This document shows positions 40,907 through 51,045 of a stretch of DNA of 64,000 bases, in pieces. Each line of letters begins with the position of its first letter. Position 1 is the first letter of the stretch. The position numbers and the translations under genes were made by a program. Origin of the DNA: Dyella ginsengisoli LA-4 (GTDB lineage: Bacteria > Pseudomonadota > Gammaproteobacteria > Xanthomonadales > Rhodanobacteraceae); NCBI RefSeq assembly GCF_000334915.1, contig NZ_AMSF01000019.1, forward strand, positions 19,747 to 83,746, given 5' to 3'. The notes beneath the pieces are model-generated. The model ran no database searches and was not told the origin of the DNA. It saw only the letters and a list, made by a program, of their open reading frames with translations.

Positions 40907-42288
40907 ACAAGGGCCGCTTGACCCCGGAAGAAATCAAGGAAATCGCCGCGGACTACGTCGACGCGGAAATGCACCGCACCGCCGAGCAGGACCGCCCGGT
41001 CGCGAAGATCCTCGCGGGCCAGAGCGGGGCGGGGAAGTCCACGCTGGTGGACGGGCTGGAGGACGAGCTACGCCTCAAAGGCGGATTCATCACCGTCTCG
41101 GCCGACGTCATGCGGCTGCGCCTGCCGTACCTGGATGAGCTGGACACCAACGCGCCGGACTTCGCTCCGCAGACCGCCGCCGATGCCGGCGCCCTGGCGA
41201 TCGCCGTTCGCCACGAAGCGATGGCGCGTCGCCGAAACGTGGTGGTGGACGGCACGCTGTGGTCCCCAGACGCAGCCGTGGCCCTGGCCAAGGACCTTCG
41301 CGCATCGGGCTACCGGACGGAGCTGCACGCTCTCGCGGTGAACGAGCAGATCAGCTATCAGCGGGCCGCCACGCGGTACGAGCGTGAGCGTGCGGCCGGA
41401 GGCTTGGCGCGCTGGACCGTCCGCGAGCTGCACGACCGCAGCTATCACGGGGTCGCCGACTCCGTGCGGCGCCTGGAATACACCGCCGCCGTGGACCGTG
41501 TAGTGATCCACAATCGCCTCGGCGACATCATCCACGATGCCGCGCCGACCCAAGGGCAGACCCCCGGTGGAGACAAGCTGGAGCGGGCACGCGCTCAGCT
41601 CACCGCCTTCGAGCGGATGACGCTGGCCAACAACTGGGACGAGATCGTCGAGAGTATGGAGCGACGTGGAGCGAACGAGGACGAGCGTCTGCTTGTGCAG
41701 GCCGCTCAGGAGCGAGCGCACTACACCATGCGTACCGACCCGGAAGTCGCGGAGCAGTACGACAGCCAGAACCGGATGGAAGCCCCGACCAGTCGCGCGT
41801 ACGCGGCAGCCTATGGCGCACGCCTCGCCAGGGCCTACAAGGCTGACCGACCGGCTTCCCAGATGCCGGAACTGGCCGCTGCCTACCAGGCCAAGCAGCT
41901 GGCACTGCGAGAGCAGGGGCCGCTGAGCGATCGCGACGCGGCCAAGCTGTCGGCCGACCTCGACCGCCAGCTGATGGATTGCCTGATGCAGGGTCGGAAG
42001 CCGGTCTGCGAGACGGCTTCCCACGTGCACCGCCAGTTGGAGGCGCTGAAAAAGGACTGCGCTGACATCGTGGAAAGCTTCCAGCTGGCCGAAGCGTCCG
42101 GCATGCCGTTGACCGAGCACGACCGGAACGACCTGCGCGAAGCCCAACAGAAACTGGCGCAGTTCGTGGAGAAGCACGCCGACCAGCTCACCAGGTCGGC
42201 GCCATCACCGGCCGGACAGGCGTTGGCGGATCACCACCGCACGGAATCCGCGCCGGTCGCTCGATCGTCCGCACCGCGTCCAGGCTGA
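40903..42288 (+). CDS. Zeta-toxin-like kinase with an extra C-terminal helical domain
   Basis: The 461-residue product has Walker A GQSGAGKST at residues 39-47, SADVMRLRLPYLDEL near residue 66 and VVVDGTLWSPD near residue 111, the pattern of zeta toxins, which phosphorylate UDP-GlcNAc and block cell-wall synthesis. Canonical zeta proteins end near residue 290. This one adds helical regions, the last of which (about 380-440: ESFQLAEASGMPLTEHDRND, LREAQQKLAQFVEKHADQL) clearly recurs in the protein at 60850. An effector delivered by the secretion system is an alternative to plasmid addiction. Confidence 0.8.
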   Translation: MNKGRLTPEEIKEIAADYVDAEMHRTAEQDRPVAKILAGQSGAGKSTLVDGLEDELRLKGGFITVSADVMRLRLPYLDELDTNAPDFAPQTAADAGALAIAVRHEAMARRRNVVVDGTLWSPDAAVALAKDLRASGYRTELHALAVNEQISYQRAATRYERERAAGGLARWTVRELHDRSYHGVADSVRRLEYTAAVDRVVIHNRLGDIIHDAAPTQGQTPGGDKLERARAQLTAFERMTLANNWDEIVESMERRGANEDERLLVQAAQERAHYTMRTDPEVAEQYDSQNRMEAPTSRAYAAAYGARLARAYKADRPASQMPELAAAYQAKQLALREQGPLSDRDAAKLSADLDRQLMDCLMQGRKPVCETASHVHRQLEALKKDCADIVESFQLAEASGMPLTEHDRNDLREAQQKLAQFVEKHADQLTRSAPSPAGQALADHHRTESAPVARSSAPRPG

Positions 42289-42320
42289 CCAGCCTCCGCG
42301 CGAACCAGCATGCAGTGAGC

Positions 42321-42353
42321 AATGGAGCCGGTGACCCCGGCTCCATTTTGGTT
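42321..42353 (+). terminator. Intrinsic terminator of the zeta-toxin operon
   Basis: A perfect 11-bp stem (AATGGAGCCGG / CCGGCTCCATT) with a TGACC loop, running into TTTTGGTTT. It lies 33 bp after the zeta-like stop codon and before the convergent DUF5623-like gene. Confidence 0.88.
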
Positions 42354-42377
42354 TCGAGGCTCCACGTTCGATCCGAT

Positions 42378-43715
42378 CTAATCCACTTGACGCTGGCGGG
42401 GTAATTGAGCCGTGCGAGCGGCCTTGGCCCTCAGGCGCCGTAGCACGGTCTCCAGTGGCCGCATCACCTTGCGGAGAGGACCGCAGTCCGGGTACCCGTC
42501 CCGCAGAGCTTCAAGCAGCTGCACTACTGCATTTTCAGCAGTCATACCGGCGGGCAGTTGTCTGTCGGAAGCCTTCGCACCGAAATACAGCAGATCCACG
42601 TCCGCGTTCGCTCGAAGGGTCGGCGGGAACTCCAGGCGCAGCCACCTGGCTAGGGTCGCATGCGCGTTCTGCAACGCGGAGTAGCTCGCCGAATTGATCT
42701 CGTCACACCCTAAAAGGGCGACGAGCAATCGAGCAATTTGGCGGTGTCCGGCAAGTGGCAGTCGAGCGGCTGGTCGCCACTCAACGCGCTGACCTGGCAT
42801 GACCTGGTAAGCCAGAGCGTTCCTGCGCACGATCGGCCGATCCAACGGCAACAGCTGTGGCCGCCCTTGCTTGCGCTTTTTCAACGCAGCACGAGCCGGG
42901 CTTACAAACAACGGCTCATAAGGCGCCGACTCGACCTTCATGGCCTCCATGTAATTGCAGCCTTCCAGCGAACGTACCAATCGAGCGAGGCGCTTTTCAT
43001 CATCCGTGATGACGTAGAGCGACGTCGCGGAGCTGTGGAGGTGGAGGCCACGTCCACCGCGTGAAGCACGTTCAAAGGCCAGAGCTACATGCACGCCTGA
43101 GCCCTTCAAGAATTCCATGCGCTCCTGCAGTAAGAAATGGTTGTAAGGCTCGTCGATGATCACGCCCGACTTATCGCGAGGCAGGTACCAGTACGACGGG
43201 TGATCGAGACCTGGCAACTTGTCGACCCGTCGATCCAACGACCAGAGGTAGGGTGCCAACGCATTGCCAGGCCTCAGACCGGTCGCCGCCATGAAAGCAA
43301 GCCGGCGCGCCGCCTCCGTCACCGCATCAAGGGCTGCACCCTTACTCAGCACATCCTCCGTCGCCTCGACATGATCGGCAGCATCGAGGCGGAACCTCCC
43401 ATGAAGGCTGCGCACCACTACCGGAGTCAGCAGACGGTCTAAGGGGGAAGGCAGACCAATGACGGCGGTCTCTCTGCCGCTACCTTCGCGGCTACGCCAA
43501 TAGGCGGTGATGTAGACGGTGCGTAGCGTGCTGCGGCCGGGGCGCGCCAGCTGTGCTGCCAGCACTCGCCGGGCGTGGCTGAAGTTCTCAAAGCCAGCCG
43601 CCTGGGCGGCAGCGGACAGTGCAGCTGTGTGGGTGATGCCCCGCTCGCGGCTGATCGACTTGGCGAGGCGCTTGATGCCGGCGAGGGTAGAGGGGTGGAT
43701 CGACACATCGGCCAT
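42378..43715 (-). CDS. DUF5623-like unknown protein
   Basis: I start it at ATG 43715 behind GGGAG. The 445-residue product opens with TLAGIKRLAKSISRERGITH and AAGFENFSHARRVLA, a start I associate with DUF5623 proteins of accessory elements in Xanthomonadales and pseudomonads; the first 50 residues look like a DNA-binding or glyoxalase-related helical unit. The rest is soluble without recognised motifs. It is a lone gene between a terminator and the second copy of the 78-bp element, so it may be cargo. Confidence 0.68.
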   Translation of the reverse strand: MADVSIHPSTLAGIKRLAKSISRERGITHTAALSAAAQAAGFENFSHARRVLAAQLARPGRSTLRTVYITAYWRSREGSGRETAVIGLPSPLDRLLTPVVVRSLHGRFRLDAADHVEATEDVLSKGAALDAVTEAARRLAFMAATGLRPGNALAPYLWSLDRRVDKLPGLDHPSYWYLPRDKSGVIIDEPYNHFLLQERMEFLKGSGVHVALAFERASRGGRGLHLHSSATSLYVITDDEKRLARLVRSLEGCNYMEAMKVESAPYEPLFVSPARAALKKRKQGRPQLLPLDRPIVRRNALAYQVMPGQRVEWRPAARLPLAGHRQIARLLVALLGCDEINSASYSALQNAHATLARWLRLEFPPTLRANADVDLLYFGAKASDRQLPAGMTAENAVVQLLEALRDGYPDCGPLRKVMRPLETVLRRLRAKAARTAQLPRQRQVD

Positions 43716-43931
43716 AACGAACTCTCCCGTTCGGACGCCATGTGTCACCCGCAACCACTAGGCCATCCGACGAAAGGGTTCGCCGAAGAGGCTTATCCTG
43801 ACCAACTGACAGTGCCGATTACGGCTTCGTGTGGCGGGTGCCGGGCGCCTGACTGCGCCTTGCGGCCGATCGTATTCCTGAGACCGTCGTCGCGCAACCG
43901 AATCGGGGCCGGTCTAGCCGAAGCCTAAGCG
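43716..43931. other. Non-coding stretch upstream of the DUF5623-like gene
   Basis: I see no supported gene on either strand. It must hold the promoter for the minus-strand gene at 43715, but no clear -35/-10 pair is visible. Confidence 0.4.
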
Positions 43932-44009
43932 CGAACTACACGAGCTACACCGGCCGCGTGGGAAGTGCGTAGGCTTCCCACGTCACGGCCCGTGCATCTG
44001 TGCATTTCG
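43932..44009. repeat. 78-bp duplicated structured element, copy 2
   Basis: This is a 72/78 match to 9336-9413. The stem here is CGTGGGAAG / CTTCCCACG: relative to copy 1 the closing base pair has changed from C-G to G-C on both sides, preserving pairing, and the remaining changes are in the loop. As in copy 1 it sits between two minus-strand genes. Confidence 0.85.
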
Positions 44010-44035
44010 CTGACTCGCTCGGTCCTTCGACCGAG

Positions 44036-44560
44036 CTAACGATCCGATGACCTCGCCGACCAGAGGCGCTTTAGATGACCCCACACTAACCTCTGGTAGC
44101 GCTGATTCCAGCGCGGCGTGTGCGAGTTGTAGTTGCCGATCGCCTTCCAGAGGTTAGGCTCATTCACCAGCTCGCGCTTGAGCATCCAGGTGCCGACGTA
44201 GATGTTCAGGCAGTCATCGGCGACGAGCTTCTGCGCGGTGATCCGGTAGGGAGCCAGCTCTGCCAGCCGGCGCGTGTTGATGCCCATGCAGCCGTAGTCG
44301 ACTGACCCGTCGGTGTTGGTGTGCGTACGGCCGCACGTACCCTCCGACCCCATGACCGCCGTGACCAGGTCGGCCATGCCTTGAACCGTGACCGGATCGC
44401 CCGGCGAGTGGTAGTAAGCCGCCGCCAGCGCGATGCAGCGCGCATGCGGGTCGGGCCGACCTGGCGATTGCGCCAGTGCAGTCGCTGGCAGGATGGCCAG
44501 AACAAGCGGCAGGGCGCGCCACAAGCCCGTTCTCCGCGTCTCAACCGAGCCGAAAACCAT
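44036..44560 (-). CDS. Lytic transglycosylase-like protein (PilT-IncI/VirB1 type)
   Basis: The 174-residue product has a signal peptide ending in ATALAQ, a catalytic-type MGSEGT segment (Glu near residue 73), VDYGCMGINTRRL, CLNIYVGTWML and the diagnostic IGNYNSHTPRWNQRYQRLV near residue 142. Such enzymes open peptidoglycan for pilus or channel assembly; R64 PilT has this role. It is divergent from the pilus operon and shares the operator at 44582. Confidence 0.82.
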   Translation of the reverse strand: MVFGSVETRRTGLWRALPLVLAILPATALAQSPGRPDPHARCIALAAAYYHSPGDPVTVQGMADLVTAVMGSEGTCGRTHTNTDGSVDYGCMGINTRRLAELAPYRITAQKLVADDCLNIYVGTWMLKRELVNEPNLWKAIGNYNSHTPRWNQRYQRLVWGHLKRLWSARSSDR

Positions 44561-44581
44561 GTCTCGTCCCTCTTGTATTTG

Positions 44582-44608
44582 GTCCGCAGTATATACACAA
44601 TGCGGAAC
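44582..44608. promoter_or_regulatory. Divergent promoter/operator of the pilus locus
   Basis: The most symmetrical copy of the transfer operator, with arms GTCCGCA and TGCGGAAC around GTATATACACAA. It lies between the divergent lytic transglycosylase-like gene (start 44560) and pilL (start 44658), so one bound dimer could control both directions. Confidence 0.72.
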
Positions 44609-44657
44609 AAGCGCCGCCCCCGGCGATCACGTCAACTCCATACGGTAGGTGGATTTC

Positions 44658-45509
44658 ATGGGAAAGTCGTCTCGCCAGCACTGGTGCTTCTTGGCGCTCT
44701 TCGTGGCGCTGGTAGCCTGCGGCGCCTCAGCCGCAGAGCTGAACACCGGATACGTCGTGTCCAACCAGGGCGCGCTGGGCATCACGCGTGCATTCGATGA
44801 CGGCCCGAACACCATCCTCGCGTTCGTGGACCTCGAAACGCAGCATCCGGTGCTGACCGATTCGGCCGGGAAGAAGATTCGTTATCACCAGGTCGACAAC
44901 TATGCGGTGCTGCCGGGCCGCTACACCGAGGTGCATGTCGTGGTCGGCCGCGACACCGGCATCGTCCGCAGTGCAGTCATGCAGCCCCCGGCGCCGGTCT
45001 CGTTCGCGTCCTACGTGGCAAGCAGCGCAAAGACCCCGACTTCAACCGAGCGCGTAACGACCTCTGCCCCGACGACCCCCAAAGCGGCACCGCCGGTCAC
45101 GGTTTGCTCGGCGGGCCGCTCTGCCAAGCCATGCAGTGAACAGGCCACGACCATTCCCGCTGCGAAGCTGCCCCTGAAGCCGCTGGAGCCGCCGCACGTC
45201 GACAAGCCGCTGGTGGCCGCCCCCAAGCCGGCGCCCAAGCCGCCGCTGCCAACCTGGACGACCAAGGGCGAGTGGCTGCGTCCGGCCCTCGCGGACTGGG
45301 CCAAGCAGGCCGGCTGGCGAATCCGCTGGATCGATTCGACCGGCAAGCCCACAGACACGGACCGCAAGCTCGACAACCCCCTGCGCTTTCAAGGCTCCTT
45401 TGAGGATGCGGTCAAGCAGTGCATCGAGCTGTATGCAGCGGCCGGTGACCACCTGGCCTTCGACTCGTACCCGCTCTCGAAAATGATCATCATCACGGAG
45501 ACCAACTGA
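44658..45509 (+). CDS. pilL: PilL-like type IVB pilus protein
   Basis: I start it at ATG 44658 after AGGTGGA. The 283-residue product has a signal peptide ending in ASAAE, an N-terminal domain of strands (about 25-110), a Thr/Pro/Ala-rich linker (about 120-205) and a C-terminal domain (GEWLRPALADWAKQAGWRIR, LRFQGSFEDAVKQCIELY) typical of the TcpQ/PilL C-terminal region that interacts with the secretin. Its stop overlaps the pilN start. Confidence 0.82.
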   Translation: MGKSSRQHWCFLALFVALVACGASAAELNTGYVVSNQGALGITRAFDDGPNTILAFVDLETQHPVLTDSAGKKIRYHQVDNYAVLPGRYTEVHVVVGRDTGIVRSAVMQPPAPVSFASYVASSAKTPTSTERVTTSAPTTPKAAPPVTVCSAGRSAKPCSEQATTIPAAKLPLKPLEPPHVDKPLVAAPKPAPKPPLPTWTTKGEWLRPALADWAKQAGWRIRWIDSTGKPTDTDRKLDNPLRFQGSFEDAVKQCIELYAAAGDHLAFDSYPLSKMIIITETN

Positions 45510-47161
45510 TGCTCGCCAACACGACCCGGAAGGTTCTCCGCGCCGCAGGTATGGGTGTGCTGGTCACGCTGGCAGGCTGTGCCACGCCGGCCACGCGGAC
45601 CATCGACAGCACCAAGTCCGCGGCTGCCGACGCCCAGAAGCGGTACGACGACCAAGCAGCCACCATCGGCCCGGACCAGCGGCCGGTGGCGCGAATCCAC
45701 AGCACCCAGTGGGTAGATATCAACCCCGTGCAGCGTCCCCGCGCCGACGACGTGAAGGATCCGCCCTGCCACGTTGATCTGTCGCCCAAGCATGCGCTCT
45801 CGATCGAGCAGTTCCAGCAGCTGATGGCAGTCGGCGGGTGCCACCTGGACGTTCGGTTCACCGCCGATGCGCTCAGCCACATCCACGGTGGAAGCAGTGC
45901 GCAAAGCGATGGCACCAAGCTGCCGCCCAACCCGTCTGGCGGCGCGGCCTCGTTCTACGCCGGACCGTCGGAAGCAGTCGATCCGACCGTCACCTTGAAC
46001 TACTCCGGCGACGTGGACGGCGCGCTGCAGAACGTCGCCATGCAGCTGGATCTGTCCGAGCGCAGGACCGGGAACCAGGTCGAATACTTCTACACCGAGA
46101 CCAAGCTGTTCCGCATCAACCTGCAGAACAGCAGCACGACCATCACCACCGATATCCAGACCGGCATCCAGTCCAGCAGCGGGCAGGGCGGCAACGGGCA
46201 ATCGGCGAGCAACACCCAGTCCGGCACACGTCAGGGCACGGAAATCAGGTCCGAGACCGATCCGGCGAAGGACTTCGCTTCGATGGTCGGCAAGATCGTG
46301 CCGTCCAGCGCCTACACCTATTCCGTGGCCACCGGCCAGCTGGTCGTGACCTCGACACCCGACAAGCTCGCCGCCGTGCAGCAGCTGGTCAACCAGTTCA
46401 ACGATATCGTGACCAAGCAGGTCAAGGTCAAGCTCGTCGTGGGCATGCTTACGCTGACCAAGAACGATTCGATCGGCCTTGATGCCGGTATCAAGTTTGC
46501 GGGCAAGCACGGCATCGGCTTCGGCCTAGCAAACTCGTTCCCCGTTACCTCAGGCGCCAGCGCCGCGAACGTGAGCATCCTCGATACCGCCTCGGGCAAG
46601 CTGGCGCAGTTCGCCGGCACGACGTTGACGCTCAATGCGCTGCGCCAGATCGGCTCCGTGCAGGTCGTGCAGGAGCAGGTGCTCTACACCTTGAACCTCC
46701 ACCCGGCCCCGTACCAGGACGGCCAGCAGACCACCTACCTTGCCGAATCGGGCGCGACCGTGACCTCAGGCGGACAAGCCACCGGCTTTGCTCAGTCCTC
46801 GCTGGTGCCTGGCGTGGTGAGCACGGGCTTCAACGTGGTGAGCCGCCCGTTCGTGTTCGACGACGGCAAGACCATGTCGCTGGACTTCAAGATGAACCTC
46901 TCGGCGCTCGATGAGCTGACACCCATCATCGGTCAGGACGGCGCCATGATTCAGGGTCCGAAAATTTCCAACAACCTGATCGACCAAACGGTCCGCATCC
47001 GCAGTGGGCAGACCATGCTCATCACCGGCATTCGCAACCACAACTCCAAAGCAAGCAAGTCCGGCACCGTCAATGCGAGCTTCTGGGGCTTGGGCGGCGG
47101 CTTGAATAACGACGACAGCCGCAAGGTGGGCTTCGTCATCGTCACGCCGGTTGTGGAGTGA
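45509..47161 (+). CDS. pilN: PilN-type secretin lipoprotein of the thin pilus
   Basis: The 550-residue product has a lipoprotein signal with lipobox LAGC (Cys about residue 22), secretin N-domains with ALQNVAMQLDLSERRTGNQV, a Gln/Ser-rich stretch (GQGGNGQSASNTQSGTRQG) and a C-terminal secretin domain containing VVSRPFVFDDGKTMSLDFKM and IRSGQTMLITGIRNH. This is the outer-membrane gate of type IVB pili such as R64 PilN and BfpB. Confidence 0.92.
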   Translation: MLANTTRKVLRAAGMGVLVTLAGCATPATRTIDSTKSAAADAQKRYDDQAATIGPDQRPVARIHSTQWVDINPVQRPRADDVKDPPCHVDLSPKHALSIEQFQQLMAVGGCHLDVRFTADALSHIHGGSSAQSDGTKLPPNPSGGAASFYAGPSEAVDPTVTLNYSGDVDGALQNVAMQLDLSERRTGNQVEYFYTETKLFRINLQNSSTTITTDIQTGIQSSSGQGGNGQSASNTQSGTRQGTEIRSETDPAKDFASMVGKIVPSSAYTYSVATGQLVVTSTPDKLAAVQQLVNQFNDIVTKQVKVKLVVGMLTLTKNDSIGLDAGIKFAGKHGIGFGLANSFPVTSGASAANVSILDTASGKLAQFAGTTLTLNALRQIGSVQVVQEQVLYTLNLHPAPYQDGQQTTYLAESGATVTSGGQATGFAQSSLVPGVVSTGFNVVSRPFVFDDGKTMSLDFKMNLSALDELTPIIGQDGAMIQGPKISNNLIDQTVRIRSGQTMLITGIRNHNSKASKSGTVNASFWGLGGGLNNDDSRKVGFVIVTPVVE

Positions 47162-47165
47162 TCCG

Positions 47166-47567
47166 ATGACTTCGACCCGCGCCATTCTCATCCTGGTTGC
47201 GTTCGCTGCTGCCATGCCGTGCACGAGCTACGCGCAGAACTCGGAAGACCTGAGCAAGCAGCTTGCGCAGACCATGATCCTGCAATCCCAGACGACCAAT
47301 GCGGAGTATCGCCAACGCATCGCTGCTGCGAGCGGCCAGTCCGGCGCAGCTGCGACGATCGTTCCGCTGCCTGGCAACGAGGACAGCCATCCATCGGCGG
47401 ACGTGCTGTGGCAGGGTGGCCAACCCACGATCCAAGTCACCATGCCCGATGGACGCATCGTCTTCGCGAAGCCGGGTGCGGTGGTGTTCGGGGAGTGGCG
47501 CGCTGAGCTTCGCCACGGCGGGGCCGTCCTGACGCATGTGCGGCCGGAGGGCCATCGTGGCCATTGA
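47166..47567 (+). CDS. Small periplasmic pilus protein, PilP-like C-terminal part
   Basis: The 133-residue product has a signal peptide (LILVAFAAAMPCTSYAQ) and a C-terminal unit (VTMPDGRIVFAKPGAVVFGE followed by W) that resembles the end of PilP proteins, where a short beta-domain follows a helical N-terminus. The order here (pilN, this gene, pilO) differs from R64. A second PilP-like protein lacking this end lies at 49028. ATG 47166 follows GGAG. Confidence 0.6.
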   Translation: MTSTRAILILVAFAAAMPCTSYAQNSEDLSKQLAQTMILQSQTTNAEYRQRIAAASGQSGAAATIVPLPGNEDSHPSADVLWQGGQPTIQVTMPDGRIVFAKPGAVVFGEWRAELRHGGAVLTHVRPEGHRGH

Positions 47568-49056
47568 ATCCTTCGCCCGCAAAGGGCGCACTTTTGCAGC
47601 GGGACTGACCTGGACGACGGTCGACACGCCGAAGCAATGGCGCGTCGAATGCGAGAGCAAGGCCCCGGAAGGTCACGACCTGGTCAACATGTGGCGTGCG
47701 GCGCCGGGGCAATATCAGTTCGGCTTTGCCACGTCCGGTGATGGCGTCTATGCAGGCGCCTACGCGCTTGCCACGGCCCTGTGCCTATCCCTGGGCAAGG
47801 ACTGGGCCGGTATGTTCGAGCTGCCGGCTGTTGCGGCCGACGGCAGCCCCGCGTATGCCTTCGTGGCGATCGCCGAAACCGGCGCCGTGCTGGCGGATGA
47901 GGTTGGTAGCCGCGCGGATGCTGCAGGCCACCTGCAGCTGTTCCTGAAGGAGCTGAAGCTCTATCAGGCCACGGTAGGCCGGGTCTTCGCCCCGGCCGAT
48001 CTGGGCGTGCAGGATGCGACGTCGCCGGAACCCGTCGAGGATCTCGTGGACCGCGTCGGCCGAGTGGCGAACGGCTTTGTCGGCAAGCTGCCTGCTCTGG
48101 CGAACTTCGCACCGATCCAGCGCCAGGCCCTGCAGGCGGCGCGGCTGCAATCCACCCGCCGTGGCAAGCTGACCGGCGTCACCCAGAAGCGCGTTGAGAA
48201 GGGCGCGGGGCGCTCGATGGGCGACGTGGCAAAGCTCGTCGCCGCACTGGTACTGGTGGGCGGCATGAGCGGCCAGATGTGGTGGAGCCACCACAAACAG
48301 GTGCTGATCGACGCCGAAGCGGCCGAAAAGATTCGCCAGATGCACGAGCGCCAGAAGCAACAGCACGACGCGGCCGAGCTGGCGAAGGCAAACGCCAGGG
48401 CTGCCACCCGGGCTGCGGAGGCTTCAGCTGCCAACTCGGCCCTGCCGCCGCCGTGGACGTCGCTCCCGAGCGTCAAGGACTTCGTCGATGCCTGCAGCCG
48501 GGCAATCGCTCCGGTACCGCTTGCACTGGGCAATTGGACCTTCAAGGACTTCACGTGCGTCAACGGCAACTTCACCGTCAACTATGACCGCACGCCCACT
48601 GGGACGGACCAGGAGTTCATAGCGGCTGTGCAGAAGACGTTCGGCGTGCAGCCAACGATCGGAGCGAACCACGCGATCGGCACCGTGACGATGCTTTTCA
48701 AGCCGGCGCCCGCTACTGCCGAGGACATCAGCACTGCCGGCAACGTCGTGAGCGAGGTGCTGAGCCATTTCCAGGCGTTGAAGGATCCGATCGTACTCAC
48801 GCCCGTGCCGGCGCCGACGGGGCCGGACCCGAACCACCCTCTGCCGCCACCGGCTTGGCAGACCTTCAGCTTCACCATGCATACCCAGATCACGGCCGAC
48901 AACTCGGAGCACTACCCGAGTCTGCTTTTGAGCGGGCTGGATGTGCCGGGTCTGCGGGTCACCTCCGTCACCGCCAAACACGAGACCAGTCCGCCATACA
49001 TGACCTGGGTGATCGAGGGAAATCTCTATGTCGAGGCAAAAGCAAATGCCCTGTAA
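47557..49056 (+). CDS. pilO: PilO-like type IVB pilus inner-membrane protein
   Basis: Starts at GTG 47557, overlapping the previous gene by 11 bp. The 499-residue product has an N-terminal actin-like-style soluble part (about 1-220), one membrane segment near residues 228-246 (LVAALVLVGGMSGQMWW), a helical Ala/Lys-rich stretch (255-290) and a periplasmic domain. This is the PilO2 arrangement of R64-type pili, linking the cytoplasmic platform and secretin. Confidence 0.8.
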   Translation: MAIESFARKGRTFAAGLTWTTVDTPKQWRVECESKAPEGHDLVNMWRAAPGQYQFGFATSGDGVYAGAYALATALCLSLGKDWAGMFELPAVAADGSPAYAFVAIAETGAVLADEVGSRADAAGHLQLFLKELKLYQATVGRVFAPADLGVQDATSPEPVEDLVDRVGRVANGFVGKLPALANFAPIQRQALQAARLQSTRRGKLTGVTQKRVEKGAGRSMGDVAKLVAALVLVGGMSGQMWWSHHKQVLIDAEAAEKIRQMHERQKQQHDAAELAKANARAATRAAEASAANSALPPPWTSLPSVKDFVDACSRAIAPVPLALGNWTFKDFTCVNGNFTVNYDRTPTGTDQEFIAAVQKTFGVQPTIGANHAIGTVTMLFKPAPATAEDISTAGNVVSEVLSHFQALKDPIVLTPVPAPTGPDPNHPLPPPAWQTFSFTMHTQITADNSEHYPSLLLSGLDVPGLRVTSVTAKHETSPPYMTWVIEGNLYVEAKANAL

Positions 49057-49366
49057 CCGCATCCTGTCGGTCATGGTCGTGATCGCGGCCGGTGCTATGA
49101 GCTATGCAGCGCTCGGTCAGACGGTAGGCGACCTGACGGACACCACCGCCGAAGGCCAGGTGCTGAAAGCCGCGGCCGAACGAGCCGAAGCCTCCTACAA
49201 ATTGGCACACGGCAAGACGGTTGCAGAGCAAGCAGACGACCAGGCGAAGCAGGCGAGTGCGAGCCACCCAGTGATGGTCATGCCGGCCAGCACGCCGCTT
49301 CCACCGCCGCCGCCACCACCGCCGAGCATGAGCGGCCCGAGCAGCGTTCCCCCCGTCGTCAAGTAG
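49028..49366 (+). CDS. PilP-like N-terminal part with a proline-rich tail
   Basis: The 112-residue product has a signal peptide (ILSVMVVIAAGAMSYAALGQ) followed by TVGDLTDTTAEGQVLKAAAE, which resembles the start of PilP proteins (TVGELT..., helical), but after residue 75 it ends in a PPPPPPPP-containing tail instead of the PilP beta-domain. Together with the protein at 47166 it looks like PilP divided between two genes. It overlaps pilO by 29 bp. Confidence 0.58.
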   Translation: MSRQKQMPCNRILSVMVVIAAGAMSYAALGQTVGDLTDTTAEGQVLKAAAERAEASYKLAHGKTVAEQADDQAKQASASHPVMVMPASTPLPPPPPPPPSMSGPSSVPPVVK

Positions 49367-49383
49367 CACCACCGGAGAGACCC

Positions 49384-51041
<1,658 letters not shown>

Positions 51042-51045
<4 letters not shown>

